Source: Streptomyces sp. NRRL F-5727 | GTDB taxonomy: Bacteria > Actinomycetota > Actinomycetes > Streptomycetales > Streptomycetaceae | Direction of reading: 5' to 3' | DNA length: 64,000 bases | NCBI RefSeq assembly: GCF_000719555.1 | Contig: NZ_JOGX01000017.1 | Coordinates: 1-64,000 of the forward strand | Part shown: positions 26,417 to 35,790 of the stretch, piece by piece | Layout: the number at the start of each line of letters is the position of its first letter | Numbering within the stretch: the stretch's first letter is position 1 | Made by a program: the position numbers and the translations under genes | The notes under the pieces: model-generated | Databases searched by the model: none | Seen by the model: only the letters and a program-made list of their open reading frames with translations | What the model was told of the DNA's origin: nothing

Positions 26417-29400
26417 CCGGCGCTCCCCGGGCTGCTGTGCCAGAGCTTCCGCGCCGGGGTGGCGGCGCCCTCCCCGGCGGGCTTGAGGTCGGCCCAGGGG
26501 TTCATCTCGTAGCCGGTCCCCATCCGGATGCGGCGGCCGCTGTCGGTGCTCTCCGCGGGGACGGCCGCCTCCTCCGCGAGCCGCTCCCCCACCGCGTCCA
26601 GGCCGCCGGAGGCCCGGAGTTCGGCGAGGTCGGCGAGGTTCCAGGCGGCGGAGCCGACGACGCTGACGCTGCGCGGGCCGCGCCGCTGCACCACGCCCCT
26701 GACCAGGAGCAGCCAGGAGTGGAAGACGGTGTGGGCGCAGCGCTCGTGGGCGTCGTCGAAGAAGGCGAGGTCGACCAGGCCGGTGCCGTCGTCGAGGGTG
26801 GTGAAGATGACGCGTTTCCCGGAGCGGATCGGCGGGGTCTGGGTGGCGGCCTTGGCGCCCGCGACCAGGACGGTCTGGCCGTGGACGGCGGAGCGCAGCC
26901 GCTCGGCGGAGACGGCGCCGAGTTCGCGGAGGAAGGCGTGGTGGTCGCCCATGAGGTGGCGGGAGGCGTCCATGCCGAGGACGCCGAGTTCGGCGCTGAG
27001 GCGCTCCGACTCGTCGAGGTCCGGCAGGCCGACGGGCGCGGTCTTGCGGCCCTGGGCGAGCGGGAGCTGTCCGCCGTAGGAGGCGGCGCCGCGCTGGGTG
27101 CGGTGGAGTTCGGTGAGGTGCAGGAGGAGGTCGCGGCGGTTGGCGCCGAAGGCGTCGAGGGCGCCGACCTGGGCGAGGCGTTCGGCGACGGGTTTGCCGG
27201 GGCGGGCCCGTTCCCAGAAGTCGAGGAGGGAGGCGTAGGGCTGTCCGGTGGCGATGCGGGCGGACTCGGCCGCGCTGATGCCGTGGACGTCGGTGAGGCC
27301 GAGCCGGAGCCCCCACACCGGAGGCTCGTCGGACACCAGTTCGATACGGTGGGCGACCGCCGACCGGTTCACGTCCAGCGGCAGCACCGGCACCCCGCGC
27401 CGCCGGGCGTCGGCGAGCAGCAGCCGCTTGGGGTACATGCCGGGGTCGTGGGTGAGCAGCCCGGCGTAGAAGGCGGCCGGGTGGTGGGCCTTGAGCCAGG
27501 CCGACTGGTAGGTGGGCACGGCGAAGGCCACCGCGTGCGCCTTGCAGAAGCCGTACGAGCCGAACGCCTCGACGATCTCCCAGGTGCGGGCGACGACCTC
27601 GTCCGCGTACCCCCGGCGCTTCGCCAGCTCGGCGAACCACGCCCTGATCCGGCCCTGCGACTCGGGGTGCGAGAGCCCGCGCCGCACCTGGTCGGCCTCG
27701 GCCCGGTCGCAGCCGGTCATGATCCGGACGATCTCGATGATCTGCTCGTGGAAGACGACCACGCCGTACGTCTCCTTCAGGGACTCCTCCAGGTCGGGGT
27801 GGGGGTAGCGGACGGGGGCGCGGCCGTGCCGGGCCTCGATGAAGGGGCGGACCATGTCGGCGGCGACCGGGCCCGGGCGGAAGAGCGAGATGTCCACGAC
27901 GAGGTCGTGGAAGGTCGCGGGCTGGAGCCGGCCGACCAGGTCGCGCTGGCCCGGGGACTCGATCTGGAAGCAGCCGAGGGTCTCGGTGGAGCGGATCAGC
28001 GCGTACGTGTCGGGGTCGCCGGCCGGGACCGCGTCGAGGTCCGGGCGGGTGCCGGTGGCCCGTTCGACCTCGGCGACGGCGTGGGCCATCGCGGACTGCA
28101 TGCGCACGCCGAGGACGTCGAGCTTGAGCAGCCCGAGCTCCTCCACGTCGTCCTTGTCGAACTGGGACATCGGGAAGCCCTCGCCGCTGGTGGGCATCAC
28201 GGGGGTGCGGGTGAGCAGCGAGGCGTCCGAGAGGAGCACGCCGCAGGGGTGCATGGCGATGCCGCGCGGGAGCGCGTCGAGCGCTTCGACCAGTTCCCAG
28301 AGGCGGCCGAACTTCTCGCGTTCGCCCGCGAGTTCGCGCAGTTCGGGGAGTTCGTCGAGGGCGGCGAGGGCGTCCCGGGCGCGGATGTGCGGGAACGCCT
28401 TGGCGATCCGGTCGGTCTCGGCCGGGTCCAGGGAGAGGGCGGCGCCGACGTCCCGGACGGCGTGGCGGACCCGGTAGGTCTCGGGCATGGAGACGGTGGC
28501 GACCCGTTCGGCGCCGAAGCGGCCGATGATCGCCCGGTAGACCTCCAGGCGGCGGGCGGACTCGACGTCGATGTCGATGTCGGGCAGGGCGGTGCGGCGC
28601 TTGGAGAGGAAGCGCTCCATGAGCAGGCCGTGCTCGACGGGGTCGGCGTGGGCGATGCCGAGGAGGTGGTTGACGAGGGAGCCGGCGCCGGAGCCGCGGG
28701 CGGCCACCCGGATCCCCATCCCCTTCACGTCGTCGACGACCTGGGCGACCGTCAGGAAGTAGGTGGCGAAGCCGTGGTGGGCGATGATGTCGAGCTCGCG
28801 GTGCATCCGGTCCCAGTAGGCGCCCCGCCGCTCGTACCCCTTGAGGACCATGCCGGCGGCGGCCCGGGAGGCGAGGACGCGCTGGGCGGTGCGGTGCGCG
28901 GCGCCGACGAGGTGCGGCTCGGGGAAGTGGGCGGACCCGATGCCGAGGTCGTCCTCGGGGTCGACCAGGCAGGCGGCGGCGGTCTCGGCGGTCCGGTCGA
29001 GCAGTCGGCGGGCGGCGTCGGGGCGGAAGCCGGCGGCCTCGACGATCCGCTCGGCGGCGGCGGTCATCGCGGCGGCGTCCTTGAGCCACGCCTCACCGCT
29101 GTCGAGGCCCTTGCGGGGGTCGACGGGGACGAGCCGGCGGGCGGCGTCGAGGACGTCGGCGACCGGGCCCTGGCCGGGGTCGGCGTAGCGGACGGCGTTG
29201 GTGAGGACGGGCGGGACTCCCTGCTCGGCGGCGAAGCCGACGGTCCGGGCGGCGAGCCGCAGGGAGCCGGGGCCGGTGCCGGGGCGCCCGTGGTCGACGG
29301 CGGCGAGGCGGAGCGCGTCGCCGTACCGCTCGCGCCAGGGGGCGAGCAGCCGGGCGGCCCGGTCGGGGCGGCCGGCGGCGAGGGCGCGGCCGACGTCGGA

Positions 29401-29856
29401 GTCGGGGCCGAGCAGGACGAAGAGGCCGGTGCCGGGGTCGGCGGAGGCGGGCAGCACGGGCCGGCCCTCCCCGGCGCGGGCGTGGGCGGCGGTGACGAGG
29501 GCGCAGAGGGAGGCCCAGCCGGCCCGGGAGCGGGCGAGGAAGACGGCCCGGGGCGCGGACTCGTCGACGAAGGCGCCGCCGCGCACGGGCACCCGGCGGG
29601 CGGAGGAGGGTCCGTCCGCGGAGCCGGCCGGGGCGGTCAGGGGTTCGTGGGCGAGGTCCACGCCGAAGAGCGGGCGGACGCCCTGCTTCTCGCACGCCCT
29701 GGCGAAGCGGACGGCGCCGCCGAGGCTGTCGCGGTCGGTCAGCGCGAGGGCGTCCATGCCCCGCTCGGCGGCGCGGGCGGCGAGGTCGCCGGGGTGGGAG
29801 GCGCCGTACCGCAGGGAGTGGCCCGAGGCGGTGTGCAGATGGGTGAAGCCCGTCAT
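26413..29856 (-). CDS. dnaE2: Error-prone DNA polymerase III alpha subunit DnaE2
   Basis: This 1147-residue C-family polymerase starts with a PHP domain (FTHLHTASGHSLRYGASHPGDL). The polymerase core has RGSGAGSLVNHLLGI and the catalytic Asp residues in ALPDIDIDVES, then a finger region ending YGFCKAHAVAFAVPTYQSAWLKAHHP and an OB-fold C-terminus. Length and its partnership with an ImuB-like gene mark it as DnaE2, the SOS-induced translesion polymerase, rather than the replicative DnaE1. Start ATG 29856 follows GGGAGG; the frame is open to 29931. A LexA box 92-107 bp upstream supports damage induction. Confidence 0.93.
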   Translation of the reverse strand: MTGFTHLHTASGHSLRYGASHPGDLAARAAERGMDALALTDRDSLGGAVRFARACEKQGVRPLFGVDLAHEPLTAPAGSADGPSSARRVPVRGGAFVDESAPRAVFLARSRAGWASLCALVTAAHARAGEGRPVLPASADPGTGLFVLLGPDSDVGRALAAGRPDRAARLLAPWRERYGDALRLAAVDHGRPGTGPGSLRLAARTVGFAAEQGVPPVLTNAVRYADPGQGPVADVLDAARRLVPVDPRKGLDSGEAWLKDAAAMTAAAERIVEAAGFRPDAARRLLDRTAETAAACLVDPEDDLGIGSAHFPEPHLVGAAHRTAQRVLASRAAAGMVLKGYERRGAYWDRMHRELDIIAHHGFATYFLTVAQVVDDVKGMGIRVAARGSGAGSLVNHLLGIAHADPVEHGLLMERFLSKRRTALPDIDIDVESARRLEVYRAIIGRFGAERVATVSMPETYRVRHAVRDVGAALSLDPAETDRIAKAFPHIRARDALAALDELPELRELAGEREKFGRLWELVEALDALPRGIAMHPCGVLLSDASLLTRTPVMPTSGEGFPMSQFDKDDVEELGLLKLDVLGVRMQSAMAHAVAEVERATGTRPDLDAVPAGDPDTYALIRSTETLGCFQIESPGQRDLVGRLQPATFHDLVVDISLFRPGPVAADMVRPFIEARHGRAPVRYPHPDLEESLKETYGVVVFHEQIIEIVRIMTGCDRAEADQVRRGLSHPESQGRIRAWFAELAKRRGYADEVVARTWEIVEAFGSYGFCKAHAVAFAVPTYQSAWLKAHHPAAFYAGLLTHDPGMYPKRLLLADARRRGVPVLPLDVNRSAVAHRIELVSDEPPVWGLRLGLTDVHGISAAESARIATGQPYASLLDFWERARPGKPVAERLAQVGALDAFGANRRDLLLHLTELHRTQRGAASYGGQLPLAQGRKTAPVGLPDLDESERLSAELGVLGMDASRHLMGDHHAFLRELGAVSAERLRSAVHGQTVLVAGAKAATQTPPIRSGKRVIFTTLDDGTGLVDLAFFDDAHERCAHTVFHSWLLLVRGVVQRRGPRSVSVVGSAAWNLADLAELRASGGLDAVGERLAEEAAVPAESTDSGRRIRMGTGYEMNPWADLKPAGEGAATPARKLWHSSPGSAG

Positions 29857-29905
29857 GGCGCACCTCCCGCGTTCCTGCTCCGGCGGTGCTTCCGCGCACC
29901 GGTAT

Positions 29906-29921
29906 TCGTACAGACGTTCCC
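29906..29921. promoter_or_regulatory. Weaker second LexA-like box
   Basis: TCGTACAGACGTTCCC matches the actinobacterial SOS consensus TCGAAC-N4-GTTCGA with three mismatches. It is 42 bp from the better box, inside the likely dnaE2 leader. Confidence 0.35.
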
Positions 29922-29947
29922 ACCCCCGCACACCACCCTAGCTCATT

Positions 29948-29963
29948 TCGAACGCGCGTACGA
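29948..29963. promoter_or_regulatory. LexA (SOS) box of dnaE2
   Basis: TCGAACGCGCGTACGA matches TCGAAC-N4-GTTCGA with one mismatch. It overlaps the -35 region of a promoter whose -10 is TAGGGT (minus strand, 29935-29940), upstream of dnaE2. Confidence 0.75.
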
Positions 29964-30046
29964 TAAGCGGCGCACGCCTGACCTCCGTCAGCCGTTCGGC
30001 CCCTTCCCACCTGCGGAAACACCCCCTCCCCCGGAGCCTGGGGGGC

Positions 30047-31084
30047 ATGAGTCTCGTCGACGAACTGAAAAGCGCCGTCACCCCCCGAGCCGCCCTGCTC
30101 GTCCTGGGGGTCTTCGCCCTCCAGCTCCTCTTCATCACCTCGTACGTCGGGGCCCTGCACAACCCGAAGCCCTCGGACGTGCCGTTCGGCGTGGTCGCGC
30201 CCTCCCAGGTGTCCGCCACCCTCATGGGCGAGCTGGAGAAGCTGCCCGGCGACCCGCTCGACCCGCGGACGGTCGCCGACGCGGACGAGGCCCGGGACCA
30301 GATCCTGAACCGGGAGATCGACGGGGCCCTGATCGTGAACCCCGCGGGCCGCACCGACACCCTGCTCGTCGCCTCCGGCGGCGGCACCGTGCTCTCCTCC
30401 GCCCTGGAGAAGATCTTCACCCAGGTCGAGGCGGCGCAGCGGCGGGAGGTGCGGACGGTCGACGTGGCCCCCGCCTCGCCGCAGGACTTCGACGGGCTCT
30501 CCGCCTTCTACCTGGTGGTCGGCTGGTGCGTCGGCGGCTACATCTGCGCCGCGATCCTCGCCATCAGCGCCGGCTCCCGGCCGGCCAACCCCGAGCGGGC
30601 GATCATCCGGCTCGGCGTCCTCGCCCTCTACTCCGTCCTCGGCGGGCTCGGCGGCGCGGTCATCGTCGGCCCCGTCCTGGGCGCCCTGCCGGGCTCCGTC
30701 GCCGCCCTGTGGGGGCTCGGCACCCTGGTCGTCTTCGCCGTCGGCGCCGCCACCCTCGCGCTCCAGTCGGTCTTCGGGATCGTCGGCATCGGCCTGGCGA
30801 TCCTGCTGGTGGTGGTGCTGGGCAACCCGAGCGCCGGCGGCGCCTTCCCCGCGCCGATGCTGCCGCCGTTCTGGAAGGCGATCGGCCCGGCCCTGCCGCC
30901 GGGCGCCGGCACCTGGGCGGCGCGCTCGATCGCGTACTTCAAGGGCAACGACATGACCGCCTCCATGCTGGTGCTCTCCGCCTGGGCGGTGGTCGGCTCG
31001 GCGGTCACGCTGGTGCTGGCCTCGCTGAAGCGGAAGCCGGAGGGCGAGCCGGTCGCCGCGGGGCCGGCCGAGGTCAGGAGCTGA
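30047..31084 (+). CDS. DUF3533/ABC-2-like membrane protein
   Basis: The 345-residue protein has one N-terminal membrane span (AALLVLGVFALQLLFITSYVG), an external domain of about 120 residues (VPFGVVAPSQVSATL..., DARDQILNREIDGALIVNP-like block), and five or six C-terminal spans. This is the YhgE/Pip and DUF3533 layout, related to ABC-2 permeases but without an ATPase gene nearby. Relatives are phage-infection proteins and putative exporters; the function here is unknown. Start ATG 30047 follows GGGGGG. It is divergent from dnaE2 and shares the LexA-box gap, so damage control is possible but unproven. Confidence 0.82.
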   Translation: MSLVDELKSAVTPRAALLVLGVFALQLLFITSYVGALHNPKPSDVPFGVVAPSQVSATLMGELEKLPGDPLDPRTVADADEARDQILNREIDGALIVNPAGRTDTLLVASGGGTVLSSALEKIFTQVEAAQRREVRTVDVAPASPQDFDGLSAFYLVVGWCVGGYICAAILAISAGSRPANPERAIIRLGVLALYSVLGGLGGAVIVGPVLGALPGSVAALWGLGTLVVFAVGAATLALQSVFGIVGIGLAILLVVVLGNPSAGGAFPAPMLPPFWKAIGPALPPGAGTWAARSIAYFKGNDMTASMLVLSAWAVVGSAVTLVLASLKRKPEGEPVAAGPAEVRS

Positions 31085-31099
31085 CGCCCCGGAGACGCG

Positions 31100-31129
31100 A
31101 GGAGGCCCCCGCCGCGGCGGGGGCCTCCT
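31100..31129. terminator. Perfect 15-bp bidirectional terminator
   Basis: AGGAGGCCCCCGCCG (31100-31114) is followed directly by its reverse complement (31115-31129), between the convergent membrane-protein gene and adhE. Confidence 0.85.
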
Positions 31130-31144
31130 GCGTACCGTCCGGGT

Positions 31145-33739
31145 CTACGCGCCGTAGTACGCCCGGGTCATCAGCTCCTTCATCTCGTCGATCATCGGCA
31201 TCCGCGGGTTGGCCGGGGCGCACTGGTCGGCGTAGGCGTTCATCGCCTGCTGCGGCAGGGCCGCCAGGAAGGCCGCCTCGTCGACGCCCTCCTCCCGGAA
31301 GGAGGCCGGGATGCCGCAGCGGTCGCGCAGCTCCTCCACGGCCCGGGCGTAGGACTCCACGCCCTCCTCCGGGGTCGCGGCCGGCAGGCCGAGCATCCGC
31401 GCGATCTCCTGGTAGCGCTCGGGAGCCCGGTAGGTCTCGGCCTTGGGCCACGGCACGGCCTTGTGGGTCACGGTGCCGTTGTGCCGGATGACGTGCGGCA
31501 GGAGCAGCGCGTTGGTGCGGCCGTGGGCGACGTGGAAGGTGTTGCCGAGGGTGTGGGCCATGGCGTGGACCAGGCCGAGGAAGGCGTTGGCGAAGGCCAT
31601 GCCGGCGATGGTGGACGCGTTGTGCATCCGCTCGCGGGCCTCGGGCGCCTTCGCGCCCCGCGTCACACAGGTCTCCAGGTTCTCGAAGACCAGCCGGATG
31701 GCCTGGAGGCACTGGCCGTCGGTGAAGTCGTTGGCGTAGGCCGAGACGTACGCCTCGGTGGCGTGGGTCAGGGCGTCGAAGCCGGAGTCGGCGGTGACGG
31801 TCGGCGGGAGGTGCAGCGGGAGCACCGGGTCGACGATGGCCACGTCCGGGGTGAGGGCGTAGTCGGCGAGCGGGTACTTCTGCGCGGCCTCCGGGTCGGA
31901 GATGACGGCGAAGGGGGTGACCTCGCTGCCGGTGCCGGAGGTGGTCGGGATCGCGACCAGCTTCGCCTTCTCGCCGAGCTTCGGGAACCGGTAGGCCCGC
32001 TTGCGGATGTCGAAGAACTTCTCCCTGGTGTCCGCGAACTCGACCTCGGGCCGCTCGTACATCAGCCACATGATCTTCGCCGCGTCCATCGGGGAGCCGC
32101 CGCCGAGCGCGACGATGGTGTCCGGCCGGAAGTCGCGCATGGCGGCGGCGCCGGCCCGGACGGTGGCGAGCGCGGGGTTGGGCTCGACGTCGTCGACGAC
32201 CTGGATCGCGACCGGCTCGGGGCGGCCGTTCAGGATGTCGGTGACCTTCTGGACGAGGCCGATCTCGCCCATGGTCCGGTCGGTGACGATCGTGACCCGC
32301 TTCAGGCCCTCCATCTCGCCGAGGTAGCGGATGGCGCCCCGCTCGAAGTAGATCTTCGGCGGGATCTTGTACCACTGCATGTTGGTGGTGCGCCGTCCGA
32401 TCCGCTTGACGTTGATCAGGTCGACCGCGGTGACGTTGTTCGAGACGGAGTTGTGCCCGTAGGAGCCGCAGCCGAGGGTGAGGGAGGGGAGGAAGGCGTT
32501 GTAGACGTCGCCGATGCCGCCGAAGGTGGAGGGGGCGTTGACGATGACCCGGATCGCCTTGACCCGCCGGCCGAACTCCTCGGCGAGCGCCTCGTCCTCG
32601 GTGTGGACGGCGGCGCTGTGTCCGAGGCCGTGGAACTCGACCATGGCGGCGGCCAGTTCGATGCCCTGCTCGGTGGAGCCGGCCTTGAGGGCGGCGAGGA
32701 CCGGGGAGAGCTTCTCGCGGGTGAGCGGTTCGTTCTCGCCGACCTCGGCGCACTCGGCGAGGAGGATCGAGGTGCCCTCGGGGACCTCGAAGCCGGCCTG
32801 TTCGGCGATCCAGACCGGGGACCTGCCGACGACGGCCGCGTTGAGCTTCGCGCCGCCGCAGTTCGTGCCGTGGGCGGTGACGCCGAAGAGGAACTCCTCC
32901 AGCTTGGCCTTCTCGGCGGCGGTGACGACGTGGGCGCCGAGCCGCCGGAACTCGGCGACGCCCTCCTCGTAGATCTCCTCGTCGAGGATGACGGCCTGTT
33001 CGGAGGCGCAGATCATGCCGTGGTCGAACGCCTTGGAGAGGACGATGTCGTGGATCGCCCGCCGGAGCTTCGCGTCCTTGGCGACATAGGCGGGGACGTT
33101 GCCGGCGCCGACGCCGAGGGCGGGCTTGCCGCAGGAGTAGGCGGCCTCGACCATCGCGTTGCCGCCGGTGGCGAGGATGGTGGAGACGCCCTCGTGGCGC
33201 ATGAGGAGGCCGGTGGCCTCCATGGAGGGCTCCTCGATCCACTGGACGCAGTCGGCGGGCGCGCCGGCGGCGACGGCCGCGTCGCGGACGATCCGGGCGG
33301 CCTCGGCCGAGCAGTTCTGGGCGGAGGGGTGGAAGGCGAAGACGATCGGGTTGCGGGTCTTGAGGGCGATCAGCGCCTTGAAGACGGTCGTCGAGGTGGG
33401 GTTGGTGACCGGGGTCATCGCGCAGACGACGCCGACGGGTTCGGCGATCTCGGTGATGCCGCTCAGCTCGTCGCGGCGGATCACTCCGGCGGTCTTCAGT
33501 CCGGCCATCGAGTTCGTGACGTGCTCGCAGGCGAAGAGGTTCTTGACGGCCTTGTCCTCGAACAGGCCGCGGCCGGTCTCCTCGACGGCGAGGCGGGCCA
33601 GTTCGCCGTGGGCGGCCAGCGCGGCGAGCGACGCCTTCTTCACGATGTGGTCGACCTGGTCCTGGTCGAGGGTCTCGAACTCCGCGAGCGCGCCGAGCGC
33701 TCGGCCCACGAGTCCTTCCACCGTCTCCTTGGCCTCCAT
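31145..33739 (-). CDS. adhE: Bifunctional acetaldehyde-CoA/alcohol dehydrogenase
   Basis: The 864-residue fusion has an N-terminal CoA-acylating aldehyde dehydrogenase (GAGNVPAYV NAD-binding region; catalytic Cys in FDHGMICASEQAV) and a C-terminal iron alcohol dehydrogenase (GGGSPMDAAKIMW; metal His in LVHAMAHTLGNTFHVAHG). It reduces acetyl-CoA to ethanol via acetaldehyde, using two NADH. Length is that of AdhE, which forms spirosomes. Start ATG 33739 follows AAGGAGG. A perfect Rex operator lies 109-126 bp upstream, so expression should rise when NADH builds up, as at low oxygen. AdhE is unusual for an aerobic filamentous actinomycete. Confidence 0.95.
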   Translation of the reverse strand: MEAKETVEGLVGRALGALAEFETLDQDQVDHIVKKASLAALAAHGELARLAVEETGRGLFEDKAVKNLFACEHVTNSMAGLKTAGVIRRDELSGITEIAEPVGVVCAMTPVTNPTSTTVFKALIALKTRNPIVFAFHPSAQNCSAEAARIVRDAAVAAGAPADCVQWIEEPSMEATGLLMRHEGVSTILATGGNAMVEAAYSCGKPALGVGAGNVPAYVAKDAKLRRAIHDIVLSKAFDHGMICASEQAVILDEEIYEEGVAEFRRLGAHVVTAAEKAKLEEFLFGVTAHGTNCGGAKLNAAVVGRSPVWIAEQAGFEVPEGTSILLAECAEVGENEPLTREKLSPVLAALKAGSTEQGIELAAAMVEFHGLGHSAAVHTEDEALAEEFGRRVKAIRVIVNAPSTFGGIGDVYNAFLPSLTLGCGSYGHNSVSNNVTAVDLINVKRIGRRTTNMQWYKIPPKIYFERGAIRYLGEMEGLKRVTIVTDRTMGEIGLVQKVTDILNGRPEPVAIQVVDDVEPNPALATVRAGAAAMRDFRPDTIVALGGGSPMDAAKIMWLMYERPEVEFADTREKFFDIRKRAYRFPKLGEKAKLVAIPTTSGTGSEVTPFAVISDPEAAQKYPLADYALTPDVAIVDPVLPLHLPPTVTADSGFDALTHATEAYVSAYANDFTDGQCLQAIRLVFENLETCVTRGAKAPEARERMHNASTIAGMAFANAFLGLVHAMAHTLGNTFHVAHGRTNALLLPHVIRHNGTVTHKAVPWPKAETYRAPERYQEIARMLGLPAATPEEGVESYARAVEELRDRCGIPASFREEGVDEAAFLAALPQQAMNAYADQCAPANPRMPMIDEMKELMTRAYYGA

Positions 33740-33847
33740 GACGGGCCTCCTTCACCGGTCCCTGATGTCTTCGTCTCCTCCATTCGACACCCGCCGGCCC
33801 GGGAGAAGGGGCGCGGAAAGGCCCTCGTGAGGGGGCCGGAAGTCCCT

Positions 33848-33865
33848 TTGTGAAGTGATTCACAA
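33848..33865. promoter_or_regulatory. Rex operator upstream of adhE
   Basis: TTGTGAAGTGATTCACAA matches the Rex consensus TTGTGAA-N4-TTCACAA at every defined position. Rex represses NADH-oxidising and respiratory genes when NAD+ is high. A palindrome CAAGATCTTG adjoins it. A leader hairpin (about 33820-33837) lies between it and adhE. Confidence 0.85.
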
Positions 33866-33918
33866 GATCTTGGGAGGGGATGCCCCCGGCCGCACCGGCC
33901 GGGGGCGATCCGGGCGGG

Positions 33919-34773
33919 TCAGTAGAGGCTGACCCCGTACTTGGCCAGCGCCTCCGGCACCGGCTGGTAGAACGTGGTGCCGCCGGTCGAGCAGTTGCCG
34001 CTGCCGCCGGAGGTGAGGCCGAGCGCCTTGGTGCCGTCGTACAGCGCGCCGCCGGAGTCGCCGGGCTCGGCGCAGACGTTGGTCTGGATCATGCCCTTCA
34101 CCGTGCCGCCGCCCGAGTAGCGGACGGTGACGTTGAGGCCGGTGACGGTGCCGCTGCGGGTGCCGGTGGTGGAGCCGGACCGCTTGACGGACTCGCCGAC
34201 GTAGGCGTCGGCGGCGGTGAAGCCGCCGGTGTGGGCGAGCGAGGTGTTGTCGTAGCGCACCAGGGCGTAGTCGTTGCCCGGGAAGCTGGAGCCGACGGTG
34301 GCGCCGATCAGGGTGGTCTGGGCGGACGAGGTGTACCAGGTCTTCACCACGTTGCCGCAGTGGCCGGCGGTCAGGAAGTAGTACGTGCTGCCGCTGCGGA
34401 CGTTGAAGCCGAGCGAACAGCGGTAGCCGCTGCCGTAGATGGCGTCGCCCGCGCCGAGGAGGGGCTTGAAGACGCCGGGGTCGCGCTCGACGCGCAGGGC
34501 TCCGGCGTCGCTTCCGGCCGCCGCCCGGAGCTTCGCGAGACCCGCGTCGCCGACGGTCGAGTCGGCGGTGACGACGACCCGACCGGCGGCCCGGTCGACG
34601 TACCAGGCCGTGCCGCCGACCCCGGCGGCGTCGACGGCGCGCTCGGCGCGGGCCAGCTGGGCGGCGGAGGCCGGGCCGGGGGCGGGCGCGGCCTGGGCTC
34701 CGGGGAGCCCGAGGGCGGTGACGGCCGCGAGTCCGGCGGCGACGGCGAGCAGACGGGTGCGCTTGATCCTCAC
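33919..34773 (-). CDS. Secreted chymotrypsin-like protease, streptogrisin type (S1E)
   Basis: The 284-residue preproprotein has a signal peptide ([24 protein letters not shown]) and a propeptide of about 85 residues with alpha-lytic-protease-type features ([25 protein letters not shown]). The mature protease shows the catalytic triad: His in LTAGHCG, Asp in GNDYALVRY and Ser in [10 protein letters not shown]. Cys pairs surround the His and Ser as in streptogrisins. Start GTG 34773 is chosen because AGGAG lies between it and another in-frame GTG. The product is a secreted, self-processing endopeptidase. Confidence 0.93.
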   Translation of the reverse strand: MRIKRTRLLAVAAGLAAVTALGLPGAQAAPAPGPASAAQLARAERAVDAAGVGGTAWYVDRAAGRVVVTADSTVGDAGLAKLRAAAGSDAGALRVERDPGVFKPLLGAGDAIYGSGYRCSLGFNVRSGSTYYFLTAGHCGNVVKTWYTSSAQTTLIGATVGSSFPGNDYALVRYDNTSLAHTGGFTAADAYVGESVKRSGSTTGTRSGTVTGLNVTVRYSGGGTVKGMIQTNVCAEPGDSGGALYDGTKALGLTSGGSGNCSTGGTTFYQPVPEALAKYGVSLY

Positions 34774-34919
34774 TGTGCTCCTCACATCCTTCTGGGAAAA
34801 GCGGAGGGGGCCCGGGGGGTGAGAGGCCCGTGAGGCGCCGTCAGATGATGTGTCCCTGACATGCACCGCCAGCGATGGTGCCGCCTCCCGGCCCGGCGCA
34901 CAAGACCGCCGCACCCACC

Positions 34920-34949
34920 GGTGCCCCGGACACACCGGTCCGGGGCACC
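34920..34949. terminator. Hairpin terminator of the eight-gene monooxygenase/ABC operon
   Basis: GGTGCCCCGGAC (34920-34931) pairs perfectly with GTCCGGGGCACC (34938-34949) around a 6-nt loop, 28 bp past the stop of the last operon gene. Confidence 0.8.
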
Positions 34950-34977
34950 CGTCGTCCGGATTGCGGAAGACGGAAGG

Positions 34978-35790
34978 TCAGGCGGTCAGCACCCGCCGCT
35001 CCCCCGCCTCCACGGCGATGTCCAGCGTGTTCCCGGGCGGCGGGAACGGGCAGATGAAGTGGTCCACGAAGGCGCACGGCGGCAGCAGCGCGCGGTTGAG
35101 GTCCACCGTCACCGAGCCGTCCTCCGCCGGCGCCGGCGGGCGCAGGAAGCGGAAGCGGAAGGTGGACCGCCCACTGGTGGCGTCCGCGAAGACCGCCCAC
35201 AGCGTGCCGTCGTCCTCCACCGCCACCTGGAGCGCGTGCACCCGCCCGTCGAGCTCGAAGACCAGCTCGCCGGAGAGCCCGAGCCCGCGCTCCCTGCCGT
35301 CCGCGTTCCGCACCCGGACGCTGCGCGCCTCCTCGTACGGCCGGTAGATCCCCGCCACCACCCAGCGCGGGTCGTACGGTGTCGCCTCGATGCCCCGGAA
35401 GGCCCGCCGCGCCGCCGAACCGGGGTCGAAGTCCCGTACCGCCCACAGCCCTTCGCGGTGCAGCACCATGATCCGGCGGCCCGCCGCCTCGACCCGGGAC
35501 TCGTGGATCGGCGCGTGGTCGGCGCCGAGCCGGACGGTGCCCGCGAAGGGCTTGCCGTCGACGGTGAGCCCGTCCTCGGCCACCGCCGTCAGGACCACCG
35601 CGTCGCCGTCCTCGCGCCACTCCCCCGGCAGGTCCGGCAGCCGGCCGTCGGGGAAGTCCGCGAGCCAGTGGGTGCCGGTGAGGGAGAGCGGGCCGTACGA
35701 GGAGGCCACCGCCGCCTCGCGCTGCTCGTGCCAGTGCCGCCACTCCCCGGCGGCGTCGGTGGTGTCGGTGCTGCTCGTGGGGTCGCTCAT
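34978..35790 (-). CDS. DUF1684 family protein
   Basis: The 270-residue soluble protein follows the DUF1684 pattern: WRHWHEQREAAVASSYGPLSLTGTHWL at the start, the middle FDPGSAARRAFRGIEATPYDPRW, and the close VDLNRALLPPCAFVDHFICPFPPPGNTL, which holds conserved Asn, Pro, Cys and His residues. The family's biochemical role is not established; the conserved residues suggest an enzyme or ligand-binding fold. It is the last gene of the operon that begins at 43574 and overlaps the monooxygenase stop (ATGA), so it probably acts on a product of the monooxygenases. Confidence 0.87.
   Translation of the reverse strand: MSDPTSSTDTTDAAGEWRHWHEQREAAVASSYGPLSLTGTHWLADFPDGRLPDLPGEWREDGDAVVLTAVAEDGLTVDGKPFAGTVRLGADHAPIHESRVEAAGRRIMVLHREGLWAVRDFDPGSAARRAFRGIEATPYDPRWVVAGIYRPYEEARSVRVRNADGRERGLGLSGELVFELDGRVHALQVAVEDDGTLWAVFADATSGRSTFRFRFLRPPAPAEDGSVTVDLNRALLPPCAFVDHFICPFPPPGNTLDIAVEAGERRVLTA

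Noticed and set aside
26437..31491. 1684-codon open frame on the plus strand, antisense to dnaE2
   Set aside because: A composition artefact of very high GC3 on the other strand: Gly/Ala/Val/Glu-rich low-complexity translation with no domain, opposite a clearly recognised polymerase.
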